A stretch of DNA of 64,000 nucleotides from an uncultured Lachnospiraceae bacterium (GTDB lineage: Bacteria > Bacillota > Clostridia > Lachnospirales > Lachnospiraceae): contig CAMVNR010000001.1 of the NCBI GenBank assembly GCA_947168905.1, forward strand, positions 1 to 64,000, in the 5' to 3' direction. The translations under genes were made by a program, and so were the position numbers. Shown piece after piece: positions 1-7,319 of this stretch. Position 1 is the first letter of the stretch, and each line of letters starts with the position of its first letter. The notes beneath the pieces are model-generated. The model did no database searches. It was not told the origin of the DNA and worked only from the letters and a program-made list of their open reading frames with translations.

Positions 1-529
1 AGATGTTGCCAAAGAGATAGGTTGCGCACCTCTTACTATTTCGCGTATGGAGAGCCCACACGGCGGCGGCGAGGACAAGCACGCCCGCCGTTACCGCTGC
101 AGCTGTTTTCAGGCGGCGCCTTCTCGCACGGTCAGGAAGCAGTGCCGTTTCGGATTCCTCCCCGTTCGGGAAAGGTTCCCACGAAAGGATTTCACCGCCC
201 TTTACGGTCAGGATACCTTTTGTCCCGACCTCGTACTGACTGATGCTTTTGAACATGCCGACGATCCCCTCAAACTGCGTATCGTCGTCAAAACGAAATA
301 CTACCTTCCACCGCTCCGCTGCTCCCGGGAGATTGATCGGTGCGTTGGTTTTCGTTACGCCCGACAGTGTCGATCCCAGCGGATTAACAAAATCGGCGTT
401 CTTTACGGAAATGATTTCCGCGGCTCTGGTCTGTTTCTTTTTTCCCCTGTACAGGCTCATATCAACGATTTCCGGCCTTTTTTTCGCCCTCGGTACTTCC
501 TGTACAAATTCCGGATCAACCTGTAACAT
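1..529 (-). CDS. 5' part of unknown single-pass membrane protein (cut by window edge)
   Basis: The gene starts at the ATG at 529, about 7 bases after a GGAGG, and stays open for 176 codons to the left edge, so its C-terminus is missing. Residues 1-40 are polar and basic. Residues 73-117 look like a small beta-rich domain (RWKVVFRFDDDTQFEG, then GTKGILTVKGGEIL), loosely like the small DUF2500-type domains of Firmicutes membrane proteins; this is a tentative family impression. A basic stretch (RARRRRLK, about 134-141) is followed by one hydrophobic segment at about 142-160. The orientation suggests the N-terminal domain is cytosolic and the unseen part outside. I do not recognise a function. 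A good extended -10 promoter lies upstream (586-614), so it is probably its own transcription unit. Confidence 0.7.
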   Translation of the reverse strand, partial: MLQVDPEFVQEVPRAKKRPEIVDMSLYRGKKKQTRAAEIISVKNADFVNPLGSTLSGVTKTNAPINLPGAAERWKVVFRFDDDTQFEGIVGMFKSISQYEVGTKGILTVKGGEILSWEPFPNGEESETALLPDRARRRRLKTAAAVTAGVLVLAAAVWALHTRNSKRCATYLFGNI

Positions 530-585
530 AGAGCACCTCCTAATCATTCATCTGCAAAAACAAATCCATGGATCCTTGTAATGCA

Positions 586-614
586 AATATAGCAAAATAC
601 AAGGATATATGCAA
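586..614 (-). promoter_or_regulatory. sigma-A promoter for the left-edge membrane protein
   Basis: On the minus strand there is a -35 TTGCAT (609-614), a 17-base spacer and a -10 TATATT (586-591). The -10 is directly preceded by TGC, giving an extended -10 element. The predicted start of transcription is about 50 bases before the ATG at 529. Confidence 0.6.
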
Positions 615-694
615 CCGTCAGGACAGAGAAATGTGCCCTGTTATTTCTGCTGCGGCGGAGCTTTACAGAACTCTCTGATTCAATGACAGTGGAT

Positions 695-2104
695 TTATTC
701 TATCGAAGCCGTCACGCCGATAAACACCGGGATCTCGTCCCGCAGAACCAGATAGACAAACGGCCTATCAAGCGTGACGACTTTCCGTACCGTGGGCGCC
801 TGTTCCGCCGCCGCACCGGTCACATTCACGACGGTTGCCGCGGCCGCCTCCGTCCCTTCCCGGCTCAGTTTCAGGAAGGTTTTCTGCCGGATCTCACTTG
901 CTGAAAGCGGGGCGCCGGCCGAGCGGGCCATTTTCGTGAGATCCGCATCATCAGAAAAGAGCTTCCGAATGCCCATCGCTTTCATCGTTTCGGACAGAAG
1001 ATATTCTTCTTCGACGGAGAACTCCGGAATGGTTGTCTGGACTTCCGCACTCTGGATCCGATTCTGCCACAGATTGTTCCAGGATTCTGCGGTAAGAGAC
1101 GCGGCGAATTCATAGATATCCATATCATCATCTAAAGGCAGAAGAGCCGCAAACTGAAATTCACCATGTCGGTACGGCCGCACGACACCGATTGCGGTGT
1201 CATCCTGGAGATAAGTGCTCTCCCAAGACTTCAGCATCGATACCGGCTTTGAACTCCCGTCCGCATTTCGGAAGGATTTCTCGATCACATCATCTTCCCG
1301 GTATTCCTTTTCCCAGACTCCTTTGAAGGCAACAGCGTTCAGAAGGAAGATCATGTCTTCATCTGTCGGCGGACTGTCAAGAATTCCCGGGATCATTCCG
1401 TCCGTATTTTCACTGCACCACTGATTGATTTTCCGGGCCGTCTCATTATCAAAGGGCTCCCCGTAAACCCCGGTGTCATACCAGTCCGCGAGGGTCTGGA
1501 GATACGATTCCTGCATCTCGATTTCACCGGTATCACGGAACCACAGAGAATTTGCGAGCGTCATTTTCTGTTCTGCCGAAACCGGAATCATTCTCTCAAA
1601 TGCATACAGTTCCCTGTTCAGTTCATCAGTTGAAAGCCCCAGAACTTTTTCGAGTTCCGCTTTTGTTTCCCCGTCCGCGCCGTTTGCCGCAAGCGCAAGA
1701 CAATAGTAGGCAGAGAGCGGAGAAACCAGGATATTTCCTTTTCCTGTGCTGTCCGAAACCCTCCGGAACATTTCAAAGGAAAAGTCTGAGCAGGATTCCC
1801 GCAGAGCGTCTGTGACAAGCGGTTCTTCCGTATTTTTCCTGGAATAGCCTGAAAGCAGGTTTACGCTTGCCGTGAACACCGGCTTTGGGGGGGCTTTCGT
1901 CATTTCCGTTGATATCGGGACGGTTTCGCTTCTGATAAACCCTTTCAGAAAGAAAGCCACAGTTCCCACTACGAGAAGGATTCCTGCCGCGACTGCCGCG
2001 AAACGCAGCCATTTCACGCGGTCCGCTGCGGGTGACTTATTCGCATCGGCAATATACTCCTCCCGTATTTCGCCGATGGCCTCATGTAATTTTTCTGACT
2101 TCAT
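695..2104 (-). CDS. Membrane-anchored serpin in the anti-sigma position
   Basis: A 469-residue serpin-family protein. Residues 1-33 are cytosolic (MKSEKLHEAIGEI...), residues 34-54 form one membrane helix, and the serpin fold follows from about residue 100 to the end, so the inhibitor domain should face outside. The hinge of the reactive-centre loop, EGTEAAAATV (from about 416), keeps the small-residue pattern of inhibitory serpins, and the C-terminal RPFVYLV and IPVFIG strands are present. The cleavage site cannot be fixed exactly because the loop is a few residues longer than in alpha-1-antitrypsin; counting from the hinge puts Ala near P1, which would suit an elastase-like target. Its ATG overlaps the stop of the sigma gene (ATGA), so the two are translationally coupled. 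The short cytosolic N-terminus plus helix is the layout seen in many clostridial partners of ECF sigma factors, so it may restrain the sigma factor; that is inference. Confidence 0.9.
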   Translation of the reverse strand: MKSEKLHEAIGEIREEYIADANKSPAADRVKWLRFAAVAAGILLVVGTVAFFLKGFIRSETVPISTEMTKAPPKPVFTASVNLLSGYSRKNTEEPLVTDALRESCSDFSFEMFRRVSDSTGKGNILVSPLSAYYCLALAANGADGETKAELEKVLGLSTDELNRELYAFERMIPVSAEQKMTLANSLWFRDTGEIEMQESYLQTLADWYDTGVYGEPFDNETARKINQWCSENTDGMIPGILDSPPTDEDMIFLLNAVAFKGVWEKEYREDDVIEKSFRNADGSSKPVSMLKSWESTYLQDDTAIGVVRPYRHGEFQFAALLPLDDDMDIYEFAASLTAESWNNLWQNRIQSAEVQTTIPEFSVEEEYLLSETMKAMGIRKLFSDDADLTKMARSAGAPLSASEIRQKTFLKLSREGTEAAAATVVNVTGAAAEQAPTVRKVVTLDRPFVYLVLRDEIPVFIGVTASIE

Positions 2105-2661
2105 ATCCAGATATCCTCCTCTGATAAGCGGACGCGAAGTTTATCCCTTGTCCGCATCAGAATCATTTTGATTTTGCCCTCACTGTAACCGAAGCGTTTT
2201 GATATTTCACTGATGGAATCATAGTACCAGTATCTCCTGAGAAACACCCTGCGTTCCGCGGTTCTAAGTGTTCCGAGGAAATCATCGATGATCCGCGTAA
2301 GTTCCCCGGCTTCCAGCTGTTCGTCCATACGCTGCCCCGATGGTATGCATTCGTCGAGTTCGTCAAAAGCAAGGTTCGGTTTTCCTCCGCCGCGTTTATC
2401 CGCAAGTTGTGCGCGGAGTTTTTTCAGCGACAGCCTCCGGGTGATCTTCCCTAAATAGGCGGAAAAGAGCACGGGACGCTGAGGCGGAATCGTATTCCAT
2501 GCCGCAAGAAGCGTATCATTCACACATTCTTCGGCGTCTTCCCGGTTATGCAGAATATGATCCGAAATGGAATAGCAGAACCATCCGTATTTCGTCTCAG
2601 TCTCCGAAACAGCCGCTTCGTCACGCTGCCAGAACAGTTCTATGATTTGCTGATCCTCCAT
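2101..2661 (-). CDS. ECF-type RNA polymerase sigma factor
   Basis: A 186-residue sigma-70 family protein of ECF size. Region 2 contains the core-binding and -10 reading segment (about residues 10-80, ending in AYLGKITRRLSLKKLR). Region 4 has a helix-turn-helix (SISEISKRFGYSEGKIKMILMR) that would read the -35. The start at 2661 (MEDQQ) is chosen because AAAGGAGGGG lies about 8 bases upstream; an in-frame extension to 2736 has no ribosome site. It overlaps the downstream serpin gene by four bases. It probably forms a signalling unit with that membrane protein. Its target promoters cannot be inferred, and the promoter in front of it looks like ordinary sigma-A rather than an autoregulated ECF site. 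Confidence 0.92.
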   Translation of the reverse strand: MEDQQIIELFWQRDEAAVSETETKYGWFCYSISDHILHNREDAEECVNDTLLAAWNTIPPQRPVLFSAYLGKITRRLSLKKLRAQLADKRGGGKPNLAFDELDECIPSGQRMDEQLEAGELTRIIDDFLGTLRTAERRVFLRRYWYYDSISEISKRFGYSEGKIKMILMRTRDKLRVRLSEEDIWI

Positions 2662-2751
2662 CAGCTGCCCCTCCTTTCCCTGTTGATAAGGCCTTTCACT
2701 TATGATGTACCGTTTTTTTCGATCCGGTAACAGCAAAATTCCTTTTTTTTT

Positions 2752-2779
2752 ATTTTACAGAATTTCTCATAATTTTCAA
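2752..2779 (-). promoter_or_regulatory. sigma-A promoter of the sigma factor-serpin operon
   Basis: -35 TTGAAA (2774-2779), a 16-base spacer and -10 TAAAAT (2752-2757) on the minus strand, about 90 bases before the sigma factor ATG. Both hexamers match five of six consensus bases. Confidence 0.55.
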
Positions 2780-2827
2780 GTATCAGAACGTCTGACGAAA
2801 TCGTGCCTAACGGACGACAAAATGGCA

Positions 2828-2855
2828 CAAAAAGCCCCTGACTCTCATCAAGGGC
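2828..2855 (-). terminator. Intrinsic terminator upstream of the sigma operon
   Basis: On the minus strand GCCCTTGA and TCAGGGGC pair (one G-U) around a 6-base loop and are followed by five T. It would stop transcripts coming from the tRNA side before the sigma-serpin promoter. The rest of the gene-free stretch 2662-3070 holds only this, the promoter at 2752-2779 and the hairpin at 2973-3005; I see no convincing ORF. Confidence 0.6.
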
Positions 2856-2972
2856 GTTCATTTCATATGAAATTTTAATCAATTCTTCCGAACGGGCTCA
2901 ATTAGAAACCTTCCCTGACTACAGAAAAAGAAGATTTTCCGTCTGATCTTACCCTCAAGTAAGAAAAAGTAA

Positions 2973-3005
2973 GAAAATCTCCGGGATGACTTCCGGAGAA
3001 TTTTC
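2973..3005. terminator. Bidirectional terminator-like hairpin after tRNA-Met
   Basis: GAAAATCTCCGG pairs with CCGGAGAATTTTC (one bulged A) around an 8-base loop. A-rich and T-rich arms flank the GC core, so it can act in either direction. On the minus strand it lies about 70 bases beyond the tRNA 3' end. Confidence 0.6.
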
Positions 3006-3070
3006 TCACAAATCTTCAATTTTTGGCTTAAAATAAGGGGTTTACGCACGCCCACGAGGGCATAAAAAAA

Positions 3071-3144
3071 TAGCGAGAGGGGGATTTGAACCCTCGACAC
3101 CGCGGGTATGAACCGCGTGCTCTAGCCAACTGAGCTATCTCGCC
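3071..3144 (-). tRNA. tRNA-Met (anticodon CAU), elongator type
   Basis: A complete 74-base cloverleaf on the minus strand. The acceptor stem is GGCGAGA/TCTCGCT with discriminator A, the D arm contains AGCTCAG, the anticodon stem-loop is CGCGG-TTCATAC-CCGCG, and the T arm is GAGGG-TTCAAAT-CCCCC with one shifted pair. The anticodon CAU could also be a lysidine-modified Ile tRNA, but the G1-U72 start and overall body resemble elongator Met tRNAs of Firmicutes. CCA is not encoded: the 3' A is followed directly by a T run, which may help end transcription. Confidence 0.93.
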
Positions 3145-3158
3145 ATATTGCACTTTTT

Positions 3159-3199
3159 AAGCGCCTTGATATATTAACATATTTCAAGGCGCTTGTCAA
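3159..3199 (-). promoter_or_regulatory. tRNA-Met promoter overlapped by an 11-bp inverted repeat
   Basis: -35 TTGACA (3194-3199, perfect consensus), a 17-base spacer and -10 TAATAT (3171-3176) on the minus strand, about 20 bases before the mature tRNA 5' end. A perfect inverted repeat, AAGCGCCTTGA (3159-3169) and TCAAGGCGCTT (3184-3194), surrounds the -10 and fills part of the spacer. It could be an operator, or a leftover terminator stem of the sucrose-phosphorylase gene that ends at 3229; the missing T run argues against a normal terminator. Confidence 0.65.
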
Positions 3200-3228
3200 T
3201 CAGTTTTTCCGGATTCTCTGAAACTTCT

Positions 3229-4893
3229 TTATTCTGCTTCGATCCTGTAGCTAAGATCCTGAAGATCGGCTGTAAGTACCGCCTTGTGCCCCAGACGTTC
3301 GTGGCAGATTGTGATTTTCGTTCCTTCAAGTTCAAAGCGGATCTCGGCGTCGAAGCCGAAAGCCAGGCAGAGATTGCGGAAGCGGAGCATTTCAAGCTGC
3401 TTCTGCACGACTGGCTCCTGGAGCCTTTCCTCGATATCCTCCGGGCTTAAATTGGTCCGGTTGATCTCCTTGTGTCCGCCGGCGCCTGCGCGTTTGACCG
3501 CTTCGTGATCATTCTTCCCTGCAAAAAGGTCCAGATACCAGACCTGCGGTTTTCCGGGCATAAACAGCTGAAGAGCACGCGCGAGGAGCATCTTTTTGTC
3601 GTCTTCGCCGAGCGCGCTGTAATAGGTGGCGTTCACCTGGTAATACATGTTCTTGTTGCCGTGCAGATCCTTCACATAGCCGCCTCTTCCGACGACGGTG
3701 CGGATCATTTCCTGAATCCTCTCCTCCGGGAGAAGCCCCCGAAGGTCCAGAAGCGGAATACCGTCATGGCAGCCGAGCATGTTGATGGTCCGGATGCCGT
3801 CCCGGATGATTTCATCGGCCCAGGCCTTCAGGTACGAACCGTCCTGATGGTCGATCGCGTCAAGCACCAGCCCCGGAAGGAAGAAGTCGTAGGTCATATA
3901 GCCCTTGTCCGCCAGGACCTTATAGTTCTTTTCGCCGTAGCTCGCGTGGATTTCCGGAAGGAGCTTCAGGCCGTACTTGTCCGCAATGTCCTGCACCTTC
4001 TGAAGGAGCTCCCAGGTGCCGGGCTCATTCAGGAAATTCTTCGCGCCCGGTTCCTTCGGCGCATAGGCAAAGGCGTCCAGACGGACGATCTTTGTCCCGT
4101 AGGAAGCCAGGGTTTTAAGCACATCGTCGTAATATTCCCAGACAAGCGGTGACTTGATATTCAGGTCCATCTGCCCGAGATAGCTGCGGTTTGCCTCCAG
4201 GTATTCGACGGTCTTTTCCCGATAGGCTTCAAAGCCCGTGAAATCGAGCTCCTTTACCTGCTGTCCGTCCGAAACGGCGGCATTCACCTTTTTGGCAAGC
4301 GTATCGGCGGTCATATACTGCATACCCGGGAAAAGTTCCATCAGTACGCCGTAATCCAGTGAGGGGTATTTTACCTCCTGATAGAAAGTGTTCCAGTAGG
4401 GCACATCCCTTCCGTCCGGGAAACGCACCATCAGGATCGGGAGCCCGGGCTTCCGGAAGAACATATCTTTGAGATATTCCGGATCCGGCTGGATATAGCC
4501 CTCTTCGGTCATCTGCCCGCAGCCCTCCCAGAAGCGGTTCCAGTTAATAAAGAAATCCTTGTATTTCGATTCCTCGCCGTTCTTTACGATGTCCTGGAAC
4601 TGTTTTGAAAGGACCGAAATGTGGTTCAGGATGAAGTCGAGCTTCAGATCCATCCCGAGATTTTTCAGATCCTCGATGTCTTCTCTGGAAGCCAGCATTT
4701 CGCTCAGATCGTAACTGATTACCGAAAATCCCCTGTCAAGATCCGTATTAAATACGCTCGGAAGAATATAAAATGAGCTGAATATATCCTTCGCCTCATC
4801 CTTTTTAAGGAATGCCACAATATCCTTCAGGGTTCCGCCGACGCTGTCCGGATAGGCGTTCAGCATCGGTCCGTTGTCAACGTATTTTGCCAT
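3229..4893 (-). CDS. Sucrose-phosphorylase-family glycoside phosphorylase (GH13_18)
   Basis: A 554-residue cytosolic alpha-amylase-fold enzyme. Family members split an alpha-glucosyl bond with phosphate to give glucose 1-phosphate. The nucleophile is Asp273 (VRLDAFAYA), the acid/base Glu314 (LLPEIHASYGE) and the stabiliser His376-Asp377 (GCHDGIP). NHISVLSKQFQD and YYSALGEDD are also typical of the subfamily. It is about 50 residues longer than Bifidobacterium sucrose phosphorylase, mostly because of extra sequence at about 165-250 before the nucleophile. GH13_18 also includes sucrose-6-phosphate, glucosylglycerol and glucosylglycerate phosphorylases, so the acceptor is uncertain. The ribosome site is AAGGGAGAG before ATG 4893. 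The upstream neighbour is a kinase-like gene on the same strand, so a kinase-phosphorylase pair acting on a phosphorylated sugar is possible (inference). Confidence 0.85.
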   Translation of the reverse strand: MAKYVDNGPMLNAYPDSVGGTLKDIVAFLKKDEAKDIFSSFYILPSVFNTDLDRGFSVISYDLSEMLASREDIEDLKNLGMDLKLDFILNHISVLSKQFQDIVKNGEESKYKDFFINWNRFWEGCGQMTEEGYIQPDPEYLKDMFFRKPGLPILMVRFPDGRDVPYWNTFYQEVKYPSLDYGVLMELFPGMQYMTADTLAKKVNAAVSDGQQVKELDFTGFEAYREKTVEYLEANRSYLGQMDLNIKSPLVWEYYDDVLKTLASYGTKIVRLDAFAYAPKEPGAKNFLNEPGTWELLQKVQDIADKYGLKLLPEIHASYGEKNYKVLADKGYMTYDFFLPGLVLDAIDHQDGSYLKAWADEIIRDGIRTINMLGCHDGIPLLDLRGLLPEERIQEMIRTVVGRGGYVKDLHGNKNMYYQVNATYYSALGEDDKKMLLARALQLFMPGKPQVWYLDLFAGKNDHEAVKRAGAGGHKEINRTNLSPEDIEERLQEPVVQKQLEMLRFRNLCLAFGFDAEIRFELEGTKITICHERLGHKAVLTADLQDLSYRIEAE

Positions 4894-5033
4894 GATTCTT
4901 TCTCTCCCTTGCTTTTCTGTGATCCACAGTCATTGAGCTGCGCTGTAATCCCTCAGAATTATCTTTCCTGCTTCCGGAGTATATACACTATTTCCTGCAT
5001 ATGTCTGCAAATGATGGTGAGAACCTCCGGAAC

Positions 5034-5969
5034 TCAGAACTGCCCGTCCATGAGCGCGCTGTAGGATGCAAAATCCAGCAGTTCCCCGTCCTTACTGATA
5101 ATAATTCCGGCTTTGTGTGCCTGATCATGCAGCTTCTTCTGTTCGATGCCGAGCACCATGGTCGTAAAGGCCGAATCGGTCTTGCCGTCCCGGTTTCTCG
5201 CGCGGCGGTGGGCAAGCGTCTCCTCCGGTGTCGAATTCAGGAGAATCGGAATATCGACGCCCTGAAGGAAGTCGCTGTTTCCATGCGTCCATTCGACGAT
5301 CAGTACGTTCACTTCGGAAAAATCAACCCTGCTGTACCAGAGCTCGGTGTCGGTTCTGCCCATTCTCTTCAGGAAGATTTCCTTTTCACCCGCCTTGAAG
5401 GCCGAAAGAATCGCAGAAACCTCGTCAAAATCAATCTCGTTTTTCGTCCCGAGGTAGTCCGTAAGCGCAGCTTTCCCATGGGTCTGGTAGGATAACAGCC
5501 AGGGATATTCCTGAACCTTCTTCGGTTCCGGGTCGAGTTCTTCCTTCTGAAGCTCAATGAGCTTCTGCCCGATTTCATCCGTATAAACGCCGTCCGCAAT
5601 CATTCCCCGGATCCCGGCACAGCGGAAGGCAGAAAGGCGCTCCGCGTCATTGTACATCGGGATTCTGCGCGGGTAATTGTCTCCGGAAAGCACGTAGGTG
5701 CCGATGTTCACACTTCTTAAATAATATCCGAGAACCGATGCGATTTCGGACTTCCCGACGCCTGAGCCGCCGCAGACCGAAATCACCGCTTTTTCCCGTC
5801 CATTCTCGGCAAGCTTCTTAAGAAGCTCCGGGAAAATCTTCTGCGCCTTTTTTACATGGCCTTCGTCGATGCCGATCTTGTCTCCAGGCATATCTCCATG
5901 GGGAATATCGGCAGTGACCTCGGGCAAACAATATCCGTTATCAATCAGACTCTGAATTCTTTCCAGCAT
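5034..5969 (-). CDS. P-loop kinase-like protein, substrate unknown
   Basis: A 312-residue protein with a clear Walker A loop, GGSGVGKSE (67-75, Lys73), preceded by a beta strand (KAVISVC). Further on are VLSGDNYPRR, like the substrate-binding strand of uridine/phosphoribulokinase-type folds; VNVLIVEWTHG, like Walker B; and AHRRARNRDG, like an arginine-rich lid. Automated annotation might call it an adenylylsulfate or uridine kinase, but nothing here fixes the substrate. The start at 5969 is preferred because GGAGG stands about 10 bases upstream; a longer frame to 6107 lacks a site. It lies 140 bases upstream of the GH13_18 phosphorylase gene on the same strand, which suggests a shared sugar pathway. 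A TATAAT-like -10 occurs at 6010-6015, but no well-spaced -35 accompanies it. Confidence 0.7.
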   Translation of the reverse strand: MLERIQSLIDNGYCLPEVTADIPHGDMPGDKIGIDEGHVKKAQKIFPELLKKLAENGREKAVISVCGGSGVGKSEIASVLGYYLRSVNIGTYVLSGDNYPRRIPMYNDAERLSAFRCAGIRGMIADGVYTDEIGQKLIELQKEELDPEPKKVQEYPWLLSYQTHGKAALTDYLGTKNEIDFDEVSAILSAFKAGEKEIFLKRMGRTDTELWYSRVDFSEVNVLIVEWTHGNSDFLQGVDIPILLNSTPEETLAHRRARNRDGKTDSAFTTMVLGIEQKKLHDQAHKAGIIISKDGELLDFASYSALMDGQF

Positions 5970-6213
5970 GTTTCCATCCTCCGTGAAAAACACAGTATTT
6001 TCTAATTTTATTATATCTTTTCCCGGGGGCTTTGCTATCAAAAAAATGTACTGAACTTTCACTAATCTGACAAAATCGCGGGAAGCGCCGAAAGTCCTTC
6101 CTTTCAAAAAGAGATCCGAACAGGCGGAAATCTGTCCCGCTTGTTCGGACCTCCTGTATGAGAAATGTGAAGCATTTCAAATCAGCTGCCGGAGAATACT
6201 CTTTTCCCCGGGT

Positions 6214-7077
6214 TTATTTCCCCATATAGCAGACTGTAAGCGCCCCCGGCCCGGTATGCGCTCCGATAATCGGCGACATTCCCACGCGCCGAACCGGCGC
6301 CCCGGGGTACTTCGCAAGAATCATCCCCGAAAGCGTTTCGGATGAGTCTTCGATGTCGCAGTCCGTAATATAGACAGGATCCGCCGCCTCTTCGTCGTAA
6401 TGCTTCTCGAACTCGGCAAAAAGTGCCTGGATGGCCTGCTTCGTACCGCGCTTTTTATCGGTCACGACCAGTTTTCCGTCGGTATCGATTTTCATTATCG
6501 GGCGCACACTGAGCGCGCTTCCGAGAATCGCTTCCGCGGTACCGATGCGTCCGCCGCGCCGAAGGTACATCAGGTCCTGTACAAAGAACTGATGCTGGAT
6601 GTGATGAGAAGCCTCAACAAGATCCCGGTAATTCTCCTCAATGTCCATTCCCTTTTCCAGGTTTCTTACCGCGCGCTCGGCAAGCACGCCCATTCCGCCC
6701 GTTGCTGCAAGCGTATCGACGGGCAGAATTTTCTTCCCCGGGTATTTTTCCTGCAGTGTAGAGGCGGCAAGACAGGCGGACTGGTAGGTCGAAGACAGGC
6801 CGCTCGACAGGCAGAGGCAGATCAGCTGAGAACCGTTCTTCAGTACTGACTCAAAGAATTCTTCATACTGTGTCGGTGTAATCTGTGTCGTCTGCGTGAG
6901 GTCTCCCTGCCGCTGTCCGTCGTAGAAAAGCTTCAGCGTCCCGCGGTCCTCCGGCTCCCGGCAGACCCGGTTTTCTCCCCGGAGCGTATATTCCATCGGC
7001 AGAAACAGGATCTCATGCTCCCTGATATAATCGGGAAGCAGTTCTCCCGACACGTCCATTAAAATCTTATAATCCAT
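6214..7077 (-). CDS. DegV family fatty-acid-binding protein
   Basis: A 287-residue cytosolic DegV protein. Members bind a fatty acid between two alpha/beta domains, and some (FakB) deliver it to the kinase FakA. Seen here are DLTQTTQITPTQYEEFFE (T-S/T-Q-P-type start of the binding cleft), LCLSSGLSSTYQSA, LPVDTLAATGGMG, FFVQDLMYLRRGGRIG and the C-terminal IIGAHTGPG, all in the usual order and at the usual length. The start at 7077 (MDYKIL) fits the family N-terminus; a GTG further up at 7110 would add an atypical extension. No FakA gene is visible. It has its own promoter (7223-7252). Confidence 0.9.
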   Translation of the reverse strand: MDYKILMDVSGELLPDYIREHEILFLPMEYTLRGENRVCREPEDRGTLKLFYDGQRQGDLTQTTQITPTQYEEFFESVLKNGSQLICLCLSSGLSSTYQSACLAASTLQEKYPGKKILPVDTLAATGGMGVLAERAVRNLEKGMDIEENYRDLVEASHHIQHQFFVQDLMYLRRGGRIGTAEAILGSALSVRPIMKIDTDGKLVVTDKKRGTKQAIQALFAEFEKHYDEEAADPVYITDCDIEDSSETLSGMILAKYPGAPVRRVGMSPIIGAHTGPGALTVCYMGK

Positions 7078-7222
7078 AATACATCCATATCTTCCGGCAG
7101 CCGTATTCACTTTTCATAAGGGATGCAGGGCAGGCGATCTTCCCGCCGCTGCCAGGCCCCGCTTCGTCTATACCGAGGGACTCAATATATGCCCGTCAAT
7201 GCTGCACCATATTTTCCACGTT

Positions 7223-7252
7223 AATATACCATAACACCCGTGTTCTTTGCAA
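7223..7252 (-). promoter_or_regulatory. Extended -10 promoter of the degV-like gene
   Basis: -35 TTGCAA (7247-7252), an 18-base spacer and -10 TATATT (7223-7228) preceded by TGG on the minus strand, about 145 bases before the ATG at 7077. The leader contains no other clear signal. Confidence 0.5.
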
Positions 7253-7319
7253 CAAGAATCTGTTGCTGCAGCAATGCAGCAGAAACACCCTATGACATGG
7301 CCGGCTTTTTCAGCCCGGA

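Noticed and set aside
3159-3194. Inverted repeat as the terminator of the sucrose-phosphorylase-family gene
   Set aside because: On the minus strand the stem is followed by AAAAAG rather than a T run, and a consensus promoter overlaps it, so it is reported as a promoter feature instead.
6010-6041. Promoter (TATAAT with TTGATA) before the P-loop kinase-like gene
   Set aside because: The -10 is perfect but the spacer to the only -35-like box is 20 bases, too long for a confident call.
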